Counted from the stretch's first letter, positions 1 through 9,104 are shown. The stretch: 64,000 bases of DNA from Methanobacterium formicicum DSM 3637 (GCF_000302455.1 NZ_AMPO01000006.1:62001-126000), one strand, 5' to 3'. Made by a program: numbers and translations. The notes: generated by a model from the sequence alone, not told the origin.

Positions 1-818
1 TGCATAGAACTGGCACTTTTAACCAGTAACTCTGGATGCATTGCTTTTAAGAGGCCATTAACTCCAGATGACTCCACCAGGGAGGCCATGGTCTGCAGGG
101 TCATGAGTATCTGTTTTTCAACCATTTCCTGGGGTGCCTTAATGATCCTGGTGCCCACTTGATAGTAGTCCAGAACCCCTGAAAGGGTCACTGCAGTTAC
201 CAGGGATCCCATGTCCGCCACTGCCGATGAAACATCCGCAGGAACAACGTAAGCATCTTTATTGCAGCTTTTAACCAGGTCCTCGCACTTTTTAATCTGT
301 TCCGGTGTGGCTAAGTCCAGATCATTGGTGGTGTGGCCTCCAATCACATAGTGGCCATGTTGGGGAGTCCCAGGAACGGCTGCAGGGTGCATGGAACTTA
401 TTCCCACATCTTTTCTTTTTCTTTTAATCTCCACTTCCAGCACATAGTACAGTACCAGGGGAGAAACAGTGCAGGTGTTGGTAATCACACCACCTTCTGG
501 AAGGTGAGTTATGATATTTTTAGCAATGTTAAAGGTGGGTTTACCAAAGGGTGTGAAGAGAACCGCTATTTCTGCATTACGGGCAGCTTCAGCATCGTCG
601 GAGGTGACTATCACCCCACTATCTTCTACTGTTTTCCACATATCAATAGTAAGCATGCTCCGATCAGGTTCTGCAAGGTAAACATCATGACCTGCTTTTT
701 TAAATTCAATTGCCATCCTGCTTCCCCCATAAGGAGGGGTTCCCCCGTATTTTTCTGGTAATTTCAGTTGATTAACATAAAGTTCCTGATTTCCAGCACC
801 ATAAACTGCTATTTTCAT
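1..818 (-). CDS. Hmd paralogue (HmdII/HmdIII type), 3' end outside window
   Basis: The reading frame starts at the ATG at 818 behind AAAGGTGA and runs off the left edge, so only about 272 residues are seen. The N-terminus has a Rossmann-type GAG motif (residues 7-9), and NTCTV near residue 116 matches the iron-binding cysteine region of H2-forming methylene-H4MPT dehydrogenase. SSMHPAAVPG matches the Hmd His-Pro-Gly segment. The catalytic His14 region of true Hmd (CYRTHAASG) is replaced by NQELYVN. HmdII/III proteins are known to bind the FeGP cofactor but to lack normal hydrogenase activity, and a scaffold, sensor or cofactor-related role has been suggested. It lies downstream of the MvhD-like gene with a 333-base gap. 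Confidence 0.85.
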   Translation of the reverse strand, partial: MKIAVYGAGNQELYVNQLKLPEKYGGTPPYGGSRMAIEFKKAGHDVYLAEPDRSMLTIDMWKTVEDSGVIVTSDDAEAARNAEIAVLFTPFGKPTFNIAKNIITHLPEGGVITNTCTVSPLVLYYVLEVEIKRKRKDVGISSMHPAAVPGTPQHGHYVIGGHTTNDLDLATPEQIKKCEDLVKSCNKDAYVVPADVSSAVADMGSLVTAVTLSGVLDYYQVGTRIIKAPQEMVEKQILMTLQTMASLVESSGVNGLLKAMHPELLVKSASSM

Positions 819-933
819 TTTTTTCACCTTTGAAACTACACAAGGTTGATATTATTAATTTAATTCGATATTCTTGGTTTAATGTAATTTTGATCAATTT
901 GAAATCCTCAGTTTAGTTTGAAAATAACTACTT

Positions 934-1028
934 GATATCCTCATTTTAATCTAATATTCTCAATTTAATCTGATATCCTCATTTTAATCAGATATTCTTA
1001 ATTTAGGATAATATTCGTAATTTGGACT
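934..1028. repeat. 19-bp degenerate tandem repeat, about 5 copies
   Basis: Units begin near 934, 953, 972, 991 and 1010, with consensus GATATYCTCAWTTTAATCW that decays toward the right. It fills most of the gap between the Hmd paralogue and the MvhD-like gene (819-1151). Nothing else is evident in that gap apart from AT-rich sequence. Confidence 0.8.
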
Positions 1029-1151
1029 TATTTTCCTAATTTAGGTCTATTATTAAATTTATTCGTGATTAAATGGCTTTATTAATCTTATTTTTAAATT
1101 ATGGATAAATAAAATAAATTTATTTAAAAAAAATGAAAAATTAGAATCTGT

Positions 1152-1580
1152 TCAGTGGTTGGATTCTTTGGGGAATTTCCTTTGGAGAGGTCCTTCTGAT
1201 TTTATGGTATTACTGAATTCTTTCATTGTTTTCTGGAACTTTTCACCCTCAGAGGCTGAGATCCATTCAAAACGGAACCTTTCTTTATCAATACCAAATT
1301 CTGGCAGGAGATCTTCAATCATTTTAGCCCTTCGTTTCCATTTGTAGTTCCCTGCATCGTAGTGACAGTCGCCCATATGACAGCCTCCTACAAAAACACC
1401 ATCTGCTCCCTCTTTGAATGCTTTGAGTATCATTGATGGGTTGATTCTACCGGAGCACATCACCCGTAAAATTCTGACATTAGGTGGGTACTGCATTCGG
1501 GCAGTACCTGCAGTGTCTGCACCTCCGTAACAACACCAGTTACAACAAAATCCCAATATTTTTGGATCATTTTCAGACAT
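1152..1580 (-). CDS. MvhD/FlpD-like hydrogenase iron-sulfur subunit
   Basis: A 142-residue protein of the MvhD family, which carries a [2Fe-2S] cluster and passes electrons between a hydrogenase or formate dehydrogenase and heterodisulfide reductase HdrA. Visible cysteines are the CCNWCC block near the N-terminus, MCSG in the middle and GGCHMGDCH after it. I chose ATG 1580, placed just after AAGGTGAT, over the upstream GTG at 1589. It is the third gene of a minus-strand set after FdhA-like and FdhB-like genes. This order matches the flp (fdh-like protein) cluster described next to mvh in Methanothermobacter. The mvhGA hydrogenase genes themselves are not in the window. Confidence 0.85.
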   Translation of the reverse strand: MSENDPKILGFCCNWCCYGGADTAGTARMQYPPNVRILRVMCSGRINPSMILKAFKEGADGVFVGGCHMGDCHYDAGNYKWKRRAKMIEDLLPEFGIDKERFRFEWISASEGEKFQKTMKEFSNTIKSEGPLQRKFPKESNH

Positions 1581-1607
1581 TATTATCACCTTAATTTTAA
1601 TTTTCAG

Positions 1608-1633
1608 CTCTTAAAGATTCCTCTTAAAGATTC
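1608..1633. repeat. 13-bp direct tandem duplication
   Basis: CTCTTAAAGATTC occurs twice back to back (1608-1620 and 1621-1633) between the FdhB-like and MvhD-like genes. Confidence 0.9.
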
Positions 1634-1677
1634 AACATATTTTAATCCAATTTATGAACTTTCAAATGCTTTCATTT

Positions 1678-2826
1678 TTATTCCTTTTCTGGACTGTACA
1701 GTGGGGGTAATTCTTCACTCACACCAGCTACGAATCCAGTTTCACCTTTGTACTTTTTCTGCATTCTGTGATAGATTCGAGCCAGTGGGATCTCCATGGG
1801 ACACACATCCTCGCACTGTCCACAGTTTACACAGCTGAAACTCATATGGGACAATCTAACTCCCTGGAAAGTGAGTGGATCTGGTGTTATTTCATTTTCA
1901 TCAGCATAGAAATCTTTTTCAAGGTCACATTCTTTACAGAAACACAGTGGACACACATCCCGACAGGCATAGCATTTTATGCACCGGTTCCAGTATTCAT
2001 CCCAGTTATTAGGGGCGGGATAATTTTCTTCCAGATATTTATCCTGGAATTTACGGGCTAACTTTATCATCACTCCCTCAATCTTCTCTCTTATGGCAAT
2101 TGCTTTTTCCGATGGGGTTTTAACTTCTAAGTATCCATTTTTCCGGGCATTTTCCACCAGTTCCCTGCCTTTTTCAGTCACAACTTCAATGAAGGTCCAG
2201 CCAGGTTCTGCTCCCCAGTTTCCACAGGCCAGATTTGCGTTTCGAGGTATTTTCAGTTCGCATCTCTGGCAGTTTTTCCGCCTACCGTACTCTTTTTCTT
2301 CTAGTTCATCAATTTCAACAGCTTTATGGGTCCCGTCGGATAATTCTATGATGAATTTACCTTTATCGATTTCTTCGGCCACTACGTCTTCTGGGTCCAC
2401 ATCATAGAACATTTCGATCATTTTCCGGGCAGTGATGGGCATCACTGTACCTCCACAGTTAAGCCCTACCTTGTAGATGGCATTGCTGTCGATCTGGTGC
2501 CTTTTTTCCAGTTCCTTTATGGCCATGGCATCGCAGGGTTTCACACTGACTGCCAGTCGCATGTCAGCTAACTGTTTACTTATCAGATCTCCGAACATGG
2601 TTGGTGCACAGTGCAGGGATCCGCAAGTTTCTATTAGGTCATCTGAATTCTCAAGCAGTGTGGGGATACCATCGTATACATCGTCTCCTCTGGTGAGTGT
2701 TAAAACTCCATCAACCAGTTCCTGGTCTAGAAGATATTTAAATAAAGCGCTGACAGCACCTCCACATTCTCCTTTTTTGGCTATTTCTTCGTCTTTTGCT
2801 TTGGCAAGTAAAAATTGTGGTTCCAT
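1678..2826 (-). CDS. FdhB/FrhB-family F420-linked iron-sulfur protein (FlpB-like)
   Basis: A 382-residue protein of the coenzyme F420 hydrogenase/dehydrogenase beta subunit family. The N-terminal domain has GECGGAVSALF. The C-terminal half carries two ferredoxin-type clusters: CIKCYACRDVC with PLCFC, and SCVNCGQCEDVCP. Family members oxidise or reduce F420 through FAD and pass electrons through FeS centres. The start is ATG 2826, because AAGGTG sits upstream and overlaps the end of the preceding gene; the in-frame GTG at 2835 lies inside that RBS. Tight spacing to the FdhA-like gene indicates an operon. The length is close to FdhB (about 400 residues). Confidence 0.85.
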   Translation of the reverse strand: MEPQFLLAKAKDEEIAKKGECGGAVSALFKYLLDQELVDGVLTLTRGDDVYDGIPTLLENSDDLIETCGSLHCAPTMFGDLISKQLADMRLAVSVKPCDAMAIKELEKRHQIDSNAIYKVGLNCGGTVMPITARKMIEMFYDVDPEDVVAEEIDKGKFIIELSDGTHKAVEIDELEEKEYGRRKNCQRCELKIPRNANLACGNWGAEPGWTFIEVVTEKGRELVENARKNGYLEVKTPSEKAIAIREKIEGVMIKLARKFQDKYLEENYPAPNNWDEYWNRCIKCYACRDVCPLCFCKECDLEKDFYADENEITPDPLTFQGVRLSHMSFSCVNCGQCEDVCPMEIPLARIYHRMQKKYKGETGFVAGVSEELPPLYSPEKE

Positions 2827-2836
2827 TTTATACACC

Positions 2837-3937
2837 TTACAACTCCAGTCCTGTTTTTTCAGCCAGTTCCATCATAATGTTCACGTCGTCCTTGGCATCT
2901 CCTGGTGCTTCAACTATTTTTGAGATTTTTTGAGTTTCTCCAGTGGTGCTGGTGAATGATCCTGACTTTTCAGCCCAGCAGGTTCCTGGTAAAACCACAT
3001 CAGACATCAAAACAGTTTCAGTAACAGAATAACCTTCTGTAATAATGAAATCCAAGTTTTTCATGGATTCACCCAAGTAAGATGCAGGGTCATCACCTAC
3101 CACGTACAAAAGTTTCACCTTTTCCAGGATCTCCTTCAATTCATCTTTATTCAATGCAGGTAGATGGTTCATAGCTCCTCTACTGTTGCAATCTTCAAGT
3201 ACGGGTAATATTTTGGCATCAGAATCCTGGAAGATTTTAAGGACATTTTCAAATTCTTCTCTGGTTTTTAGATTCTCAATCAGGACTGTGGATGATTCAT
3301 TGAGTTGGGGAAGGATTTTTTTACTAATTTCTGAAAATTCAGACATTGATTCTACCTGTATGTATTCATCAGAATTTATTCCGGTGAGTGTTTTTTCAAA
3401 TAAATCCACAGATATTATATTGGCACCATTCTCGTGTGCTAAAATAACTCGACGGCCCAATAAAGGGTTTTCTTTTAAAACATCGCCTATTATCATGATA
3501 GTACTTGAGTTTTCAACGTCGTCTAGGGTGGCTGTTTCAAAATCAAATGATGGAACAGTCCCTGCATTGTAACCAACGTTTTCAACACCCATTGATTTGG
3601 CGAATTTTTTCAGGGTTTCATATTCCTTGTTGGTGCAGTTTCCAGAGGCAATAATTCCAATTTCACTTGGAGAATACGATTTCATCTTTGAACCAGCTGC
3701 CCCAAGGGCATCATCCCAGCTTACCTGTTCTAAACCTGTTTTTTTTATCAGTGGATTTTCTAAGCGGTTTTCATTCAATATATGGAATGAATCTCTTCCT
3801 TTTTTACAGTTTTTTCCCTGGTTTACCGGATGTCTTTTGTAGGGATAAGTTCCCACTGCTTCCTGGTTTTTGATTATAAGGTTCACTCCGCATCCTACAC
3901 TGCAGGATGGGCAGATGGTATGTGCGATTTTCAACAT
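2837..3937 (-). CDS. Truncated FdhA-like molybdopterin oxidoreductase homologue (FlpC-like)
   Basis: A 366-residue protein with the N-terminal [4Fe-4S] pattern of molybdopterin oxidoreductases: C9-x2-C12-x3-C16 and C44. The body resembles FdhA/NuoG (SGNCTNKEYETLKKF, a GDDP segment, VLPGTCWAEKSGSF). True FdhA is about 680 residues; the C-terminal cofactor-binding region and an obvious catalytic Cys/Sec segment are missing. The frame is clean and ends naturally, so this looks like a stable short version and not decay. The start at ATG 3937 follows AGGTG. It is first of the flp-like trio. It probably serves as an electron-transfer or scaffold subunit and not a formate dehydrogenase. Confidence 0.8.
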   Translation of the reverse strand: MLKIAHTICPSCSVGCGVNLIIKNQEAVGTYPYKRHPVNQGKNCKKGRDSFHILNENRLENPLIKKTGLEQVSWDDALGAAGSKMKSYSPSEIGIIASGNCTNKEYETLKKFAKSMGVENVGYNAGTVPSFDFETATLDDVENSSTIMIIGDVLKENPLLGRRVILAHENGANIISVDLFEKTLTGINSDEYIQVESMSEFSEISKKILPQLNESSTVLIENLKTREEFENVLKIFQDSDAKILPVLEDCNSRGAMNHLPALNKDELKEILEKVKLLYVVGDDPASYLGESMKNLDFIITEGYSVTETVLMSDVVLPGTCWAEKSGSFTSTTGETQKISKIVEAPGDAKDDVNIMMELAEKTGLEL

Positions 3938-3992
3938 TTGTACACCTGTTTTTTTTTAAATGGTTTTTGATCATAATTGAGGTAATCTTAGA

Positions 3993-4036
3993 CTATCTAA
4001 ATGGTCTTTAGGGGCTATCTAAATAGTATTTAGGGA
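3993..4036. repeat. 22-bp tandem duplication upstream of the FdhA-like gene
   Basis: Two adjacent near-copies (3993-4014 and 4015-4036) of CTATCTAAATRGTNTTTAGG lie 55-100 bases upstream of the start codon, in the promoter region. They could be a duplicated binding site or simply one of the window's many short duplications. Confidence 0.75.
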
Positions 4037-4164
4037 CATATGATGTTTTTTAGACGTCTAAGGTTTGAAATTAACAGTTATTTTTCTTGAATGTGGGTTT
4101 AAATATGATTTGAAGCGGTATTGAATGTTTAAATAATATTCAAAGTTTTAAATAGTGTTAAAGT

Positions 4165-4551
4165 CTAGTTTTTGAACTCACTGGAAACACAGTTTAAATA
4201 AACTTCTGGAACAGTGTTAATGGTGATTATGCTGTTGTTGGTGGCGTTTACAATATTTACCATGGTGTTCATACATTTATCCAGAATGAGTGGTGAAAGT
4301 TCATCTGAACGTTTTTCTAAATCTTCTATTTGGGTTTCACATTCTAAGAAACCCTGTATTGCAAATTTGAGTGGCATTTCACCCATTGCATCTAATGTAC
4401 AAACGTATCCCATGTCTCCTTCATCTGTTCTATTGTATTCAATAGTCCAATCGACATTTAGGTTTAGATCACAGCTTCTTGGATTGTTCCCTGGCCTGAT
4501 CATCTTGATTTTATTTACACAAACATTCAAGTTTGTATTACTTGTTATCAT
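4165..4551 (-). CDS. SecB-like small protein (tentative)
   Basis: A 128-residue soluble protein. It starts at ATG 4551 behind a strong GGAGGTAATA site, with a TTTATAAATG TATA-like element further upstream (about 4600). The order of a beta-rich N-terminal half, an FAIQGFLE segment, then an LSPLILDKCMNTMVNIV helix and a final short strand resembles SecB-like chaperones. There is no diagnostic catalytic motif and this rests on pattern only. It has its own promoter and stands apart from the fdh-like operon. The alternative is an uncharacterised Methanobacteriales family. Confidence 0.5.
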   Translation of the reverse strand: MITSNTNLNVCVNKIKMIRPGNNPRSCDLNLNVDWTIEYNRTDEGDMGYVCTLDAMGEMPLKFAIQGFLECETQIEDLEKRSDELSPLILDKCMNTMVNIVNATNNSIITINTVPEVYLNCVSSEFKN

Positions 4552-4919
4552 TTTTATATTACCTCCGTGATGATTAATAAAGACCTAAGTAGTATTACAT
4601 TTATAAAGGTTTTGGTTATTAAAATAGATTCTTTGCAGTTATTTGGTCGTAAAAAGTGATTAATAGCATTAATATTGTATTTAAATTTTAAAAAATTGGT
4701 AAACTATTAAAAGGCCCATCATTTAATTTTCTTTGAGGTTGGGGTAATAATTGTATTTTTGGTAAATAAACGGATATTGGTGCAATTTGTGGAAATAGGG
4801 TTCTGGATGGAAGTTTTTTTAAATGGGATTTTGTAAAAAAATATTATTATTCTGGCATTATTTATTAACAATTTTTCCAGATAAAAATGAGATATGCAAA
4901 AATGGGGCATTGCTTCCGT

Positions 4920-5100
4920 TAATCAGAGTAACCGTAAATCTTATATAGTTCTTACTACTTCTTATGAGACTAACCATTAGTAATAAAATTAATATTAGTT
5001 ATATTATTACTATTGGTTATGACATGTGTGAATGGAATGCCACCATTTACTGTCAATTCCTTCCTACAGAGAAGGAGACTTTATAAGTCTCCTTTTAAAT
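4920..5100 (+). ncRNA. Possible small RNA gene between the SecB-like gene and mcrD
   Basis: The 742-base gap 4552-5293 holds no convincing gene. It does contain a TATA-like CTTATATAG near 4940, a 14-bp inverted repeat with one mismatch (AACCATTAGTAATA at 4972-4985, TATTACTATTGGTT at 5005-5018), and a perfect 8-bp hairpin (5074-5092) followed by TTTT. Together these outline a transcript of about 120 bases from roughly 4965 to 5095. This is an inference from layout only. Confidence 0.3.
5074..5096 (+). terminator. Hairpin followed by T-run
   Basis: GGAGACTT, a 3-base loop, then AAGTCTCC (5074-5092), followed by TTTT. It would end a transcript starting upstream near 4965; no coding gene precedes it on this strand. 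Confidence 0.55.
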
Positions 5101-5293
5101 TCATCAATGCACTGTGAATTCTCTTGATTCCTGTGAATTCCTTTACAATATTTTTAGGGGGTTTGGGATTTAAGAAATAGGCAAATATTGGAAGTAGCGA
5201 TTGAATTCCAATGGAAAAGGTCCAAAATGTTTGTATGTTATGTTTGGGGTCTATAATTTAAATCTTTATAAAATAAAACTGGAGTTGAAATAA

Positions 5294-5773
5294 ATGGATA
5301 TTGAAAGTGATGTTGAAAATCAGGTAACAGATATTGAAATATTTCCCCACCGTTTGTTGGGTTGTGAAACTACTGAAAAGCTATTACTTGACTTGGATGG
5401 TATAAATGAGGTTAATAGGATAGTTCTACATGGGAGAAGAATGTCAATTTCAGAAACTGGTGAAGAATCCAGGTTCATCACAATTAAGGGTCAAAAAATT
5501 GATTTGCATGTTAAAACTGGCCGAGTTTTAATTGAAGTTAAAACAACCGAAATAGAAGATCCTGATCAGTTCCACGATAACATAAGGGAAATATGTGCCA
5601 GGCATCTACCTTTTGGATTTAACATAAGTGAAGGAACTTTCATCCGTAAACAGAAAACAGTGACTGATGGACTTAAATATGGGGCTAGTTTAGAACACTT
5701 GCCTGATGAGATGATCGGTTTAACTGATCAAAATGCCCTGATCCATGAAAGAGCGACAGTTATCAAAAAATAA
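5294..5773 (+). CDS. mcrD: Stand-alone McrD-family protein
   Basis: A 159-residue protein with the McrD signatures EIFPHRLLGCETTEKLL at residues 14-30, VKTGRVLIEV in the middle and, near the end, FIRKQKTVTDGLKYG and DEMIGLTDQNA. McrD is encoded in methyl-coenzyme M reductase operons (mcrBDCGA) and is linked to enzyme assembly or activation. Here no mcr structural gene is present; the neighbours are hmd and the hcg genes. The start follows GGAGTTGAAATAA, and a TATA-like TTTATAAAAT lies about 30 bases upstream. It is probably an extra copy beside those in the mcr or mrt operons, which cannot be checked here. Confidence 0.88.
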   Translation: MDIESDVENQVTDIEIFPHRLLGCETTEKLLLDLDGINEVNRIVLHGRRMSISETGEESRFITIKGQKIDLHVKTGRVLIEVKTTEIEDPDQFHDNIREICARHLPFGFNISEGTFIRKQKTVTDGLKYGASLEHLPDEMIGLTDQNALIHERATVIKK

Positions 5774-5845
5774 TATTTTGAAGAAATATCGGTTAATAGA
5801 ATCAATTAAACCAGAATTGCAAATATGAGGGTCATCATAGGTAAC

Positions 5846-5870
5846 AGGGGCTTTTAAAGTCCCTACTATT
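5846..5870 (+). terminator. Probable terminator after mcrD
   Basis: An AGGGGCTTT/AAAGTCCCT stem with one G-T pair (5846-5864), about 75 bases after the mcrD stop and followed by a T-rich stretch. The rest of the 5774-6221 gap is AT-rich promoter DNA for hmd with a TATA-like element around 6138-6147. Confidence 0.5.
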
Positions 5871-6221
5871 TTCAATAACATCTATTATTTTCAATCGTTT
5901 ATTTTTTTCATTAACCAGAGTAAATACTGGTTTAAATTAATCAAATTAAAATTGTTCTTTTTATAAAAATAGTAATTTTATGGGCTTAGAGGTTGGGTCC
6001 ACGATGTATAGGGGATTAATGGATACTATGTTTATATAATAAAGAATATTCATTTAGTAAAGACATTTTATGATTAAGTAATTAAATTTTATTATATTAT
6101 TCTCTAATATTCAAAGATTGTGATATAAATCAAAACATTTATATTACAATTAGACTATCTTATTTTGTACTACAAAAAATGGTAGTATTATTACTATTTG
6201 ATAGAAAAAAGGAGTGATAGT

Positions 6222-7277
6222 ATGAAACTTGCAATATTGGGGGCCGGTTGTTATAGAACCCACGCAGCCAGTGGGATAACCAACTTCAGCCGAGCCTGCG
6301 AAGTAGCAGAACAAGTTGGAAAACCAGAAATAGCCATGACTCATTCCACCATTGCCATGGGGGCAGAACTCAAGGAATTAGCAGGCATAGATGAAATAGT
6401 GGTATCAGATCCGGTATTTGACAATGACTTCACTGTCATTGATGATTTTGAATACGAAGCAGTTATTGAAGCTCATAAAAAAGATCCTGAAAGCATAATG
6501 CCACAGATCAGGGAAAAAGTCAATGCAGTAGCTAAAGACCTTCCAAAGCCACCTAAAGGAGCTATTCATTTCACACACCCTGAAGATCTTGGTTTTGAAG
6601 TCACCACCGATGATAACGAAGCAGTTCAGGATGCAGACTGGGTCATGACCTGGTTCCCTAAGGGTGACATGCAGATGGGAATCATCAAGGAATTCGCCGA
6701 TAACCTCAAAGAAGGCGCTATCTTAACCCATGCCTGTACAGTGCCTACCACTATGTTCCAGAAAATATTCGAAGACCTATCAAGTGATGAAATGAACATT
6801 GCACCAAAAGTCAATGTATCTTCGTATCACCCTGGAGCAGTACCTGAAATGAAAGGACAGGTGTACATTGCAGAAGGTTACGCCTCTGAAGATGCCATCT
6901 GTAAACTGGTTGATTGGGGTGTAGCAGCCCGTGGGGATGCTTTCAAACTCCCTGCAGAACTATTAGGTCCAGTGTGTGACATGTGCTCGGCACTCACTGC
7001 CATAACCTACGCTGGAATATTGAGCTACCGTGACTCAGTAATGAACATACTGGGCGCTCCAGCAGGATTCGCACAGATGATGGCCAAAGAATCACTGACC
7101 CAGGTAACCGATCTGATGAACAGTGTGGGAATTGACCACATGGAAGAAAAACTGGACCCCGGAGCACTCCTGGGAACAGCAGACTCCATGAACTTCGGTG
7201 CTGCCGCAGATGTCTTACCTTCAGTCCTGGAAGTACTGGAAAACAGAAAAGGAAAGGGACCAACCTGTAACATATAA
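6222..7277 (+). CDS. hmd: H2-forming methylenetetrahydromethanopterin dehydrogenase ([Fe]-hydrogenase)
   Basis: A 351-residue cytoplasmic enzyme that reduces methenyl-H4MPT with H2 using the iron-guanylylpyridinol (FeGP) cofactor and no nickel. It has the Rossmann motif LGAGC at residues 6-10, catalytic His14 in YRTHAASG, iron-ligating Cys172 in HACTVP (Cys176 of characterised enzymes), and His203 in SYHPGAVPEMKGQ. The length is normal for the family. I chose ATG 6222 because AAGGAGTGATAGT precedes it; an upstream in-frame start at 6198 lies before that RBS. Hmd is known to be raised when nickel is limiting, which fits the nickel genes downstream. Confidence 0.97.
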   Translation: MKLAILGAGCYRTHAASGITNFSRACEVAEQVGKPEIAMTHSTIAMGAELKELAGIDEIVVSDPVFDNDFTVIDDFEYEAVIEAHKKDPESIMPQIREKVNAVAKDLPKPPKGAIHFTHPEDLGFEVTTDDNEAVQDADWVMTWFPKGDMQMGIIKEFADNLKEGAILTHACTVPTTMFQKIFEDLSSDEMNIAPKVNVSSYHPGAVPEMKGQVYIAEGYASEDAICKLVDWGVAARGDAFKLPAELLGPVCDMCSALTAITYAGILSYRDSVMNILGAPAGFAQMMAKESLTQVTDLMNSVGIDHMEEKLDPGALLGTADSMNFGAAADVLPSVLEVLENRKGKGPTCNI

Positions 7278-7455
7278 ACAGACCACCCTTTTTATTTTTT
7301 TAAAAAAACAGGGAAAAATGAAAATAAAAATGATTACATGAAAATTTTCAACTTAAATTCCAACACTCATTGCTTCATATTTTAATAGGCTAATGATTGG
7401 AAGTTCATCATAAGTCTTACTCTCAAAACATATAAAAAACACATCAGGTGCTAAA

Positions 7456-8496
7456 TTGATAAACAAAATTATCAAAAGGGCGTTAAATGAAGAAGATTTA
7501 AGAAAAGATGAAGTTCTGGAATTGTTCAGAACAAAATCTCATGAAAACACCCTTAAAATTTTTGAAGCTGCTTCAAAACTACGAGATTCCAAAAACAGGA
7601 GTATTAAACTCACCTCAACTGTTCATTTAACCAATTTATGTAAAGTAACCCCAAAATGTAAATACTGTGGTTTTGCAGCTAAAACCTCCTCTGAAGGATA
7701 CTATCATTCTTTCACAAAAACAGAAGATGAAATATTAATGGCCGCCAGATCTGTGGAAAGATCTGGAATTCCCCGGGTCAGCTGCTCCGGCGCCCATGGA
7801 TACAACGGAGAGCATGCTGTTCAAGCGGCAAAGATTGTGAAAGAAAACACCAAACTGGAGTTGCTGGTGAATGTTGGTTCTGATCTAAATAATGAAGCCC
7901 TGAAACAACTTGCAGAATACCAGACTGACACAGTGTGCTGTAACCTTGAAACAATAAACCAGAAACTATTCAATCATCTAAAACCTGGTGAACTACTTAA
8001 AGACAGGTTAATGGTATGTAAAATGGTAAACGACGTGGATATAGAACTCTCATCTGGTCTGCTTATTGGAGTTGGCGAATCGTACCAGGACCGTGTAAAC
8101 CATCTGTTTTTACTTAAAGAATTCTCCACCCTGGGTGAAATACCAATTATGGGCTTTAATCCTTATTTAGACACACCCATGGCAGATCATCCGCCCTGTT
8201 CACTGATTGAACAGATGAAAACCATTGCTATAACCAGATTGATGTTCAATGATTTACGGATCACTGTTCCCACCCCCACCATTGGCCCGGAAAATGTTAA
8301 GTTTTCATTGTTATCCGGAGCAGATAATGTTGCAACTGTAATTCCAGACGACTATCCTCTGGATGTTAAGGGGGTTGGTTCTCCAAGTTGTGGAAACCTT
8401 AAAGAAGTTATTAGCACCATTAAAGAACTTGGACTTAACCCCGAAATTAATGAAATCCCATGCCCGGTTAAAGAAGTGGGAATCACTGAGATATAA
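7456..8496 (+). CDS. hcgA: HcgA, radical SAM protein of FeGP cofactor synthesis
   Basis: A 346-residue BioB/ThiH-like radical SAM protein. The cluster motif is C62-x5-C68-x2-C71 instead of the common Cx3Cx2C, and this unusual spacing is a hallmark of HcgA. The family acts in an early step toward the pyridinol of the FeGP cofactor. The start is a TTG at 7456 with AGGTG six bases before it; no better ATG is available. It follows hmd by about 180 bases and begins the hcg series. Confidence 0.92.
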   Translation: MINKIIKRALNEEDLRKDEVLELFRTKSHENTLKIFEAASKLRDSKNRSIKLTSTVHLTNLCKVTPKCKYCGFAAKTSSEGYYHSFTKTEDEILMAARSVERSGIPRVSCSGAHGYNGEHAVQAAKIVKENTKLELLVNVGSDLNNEALKQLAEYQTDTVCCNLETINQKLFNHLKPGELLKDRLMVCKMVNDVDIELSSGLLIGVGESYQDRVNHLFLLKEFSTLGEIPIMGFNPYLDTPMADHPPCSLIEQMKTIAITRLMFNDLRITVPTPTIGPENVKFSLLSGADNVATVIPDDYPLDVKGVGSPSCGNLKEVISTIKELGLNPEINEIPCPVKEVGITEI

Positions 8497-8624
8497 TGAG
8501 ATATGAAGAGATTTACTTAAAATAATGGCATATAAGGGGATCATTGGAATATAATGAGAAATTAAAATATCAAATAGAAATAACAGGTTACAGTTGTAGA
8601 TACTAGAAAAAAGCAGGTTATTCC

Positions 8625-9104
8625 ATGGATTTCGAGAAAACAATCAAAAATGCCTATGCAGAATCTGTTGAAGGGGAACGATTTGGTGATACAGAAGAGG
8701 AATTATTATCACTCCAAAAACACATCCGCTCCTGTAAGAGAATCGTGGTTCCCAACAGAAACACAGTAAAAACAAAGGCCATAAATGAAGTTTTAACCAA
8801 ATTCAATTTACCAAGTGCTGAGCATTTGTGTATACACACCAACTCTGCAGATCTATCAAGAACTCCTGCCATTACCAAAGCCCTCATGGCCCTGGATACC
8901 TGTGATTGTGATCTGGTAATTGCCAGAGGACGCCTGGGAGTTCCAGGTTCTGGATCATTACTGGTGATAATGGATAAAAAAGGTAGAATATTATCTGCAG
9001 CCACATCACCCTCCCATATTCTACATGGTAAGAAAGTAGAAGATGCAGTCCGAGATGAAATAACCCATGCTCTTTTGAGAATTGGATTTATGGTGGTGGA
9101 ATGA
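8625..9104 (+). CDS. hcgB: HcgB, guanylylpyridinol synthase
   Basis: A 159-residue protein matching HcgB, which joins the pyridinol precursor to GMP from GTP to give guanylylpyridinol. Characteristic segments are CKRIVVPNRNTVKTKAIN near residue 40, the central CIHTNSADLSRTPAITK, and VIARGRLGVPGSGSLLVIMD. The start is ATG 8625 with GCAGG upstream. Its stop overlaps the hcgC start by four bases (ATGA), indicating translational coupling. Confidence 0.92.
   Translation: MDFEKTIKNAYAESVEGERFGDTEEELLSLQKHIRSCKRIVVPNRNTVKTKAINEVLTKFNLPSAEHLCIHTNSADLSRTPAITKALMALDTCDCDLVIARGRLGVPGSGSLLVIMDKKGRILSAATSPSHILHGKKVEDAVRDEITHALLRIGFMVVE

Noticed and set aside
333..761. Plus-strand open frame of 142 codons
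   Set aside because: It is antisense to the clearly homologous Hmd paralogue read on the minus strand.
2837..3937. Frameshifted or decayed fdhA
   Set aside because: The frame is clean with good RBS and stop, tight coupling to the next gene, and a short FdhA-like protein is known in flp clusters.
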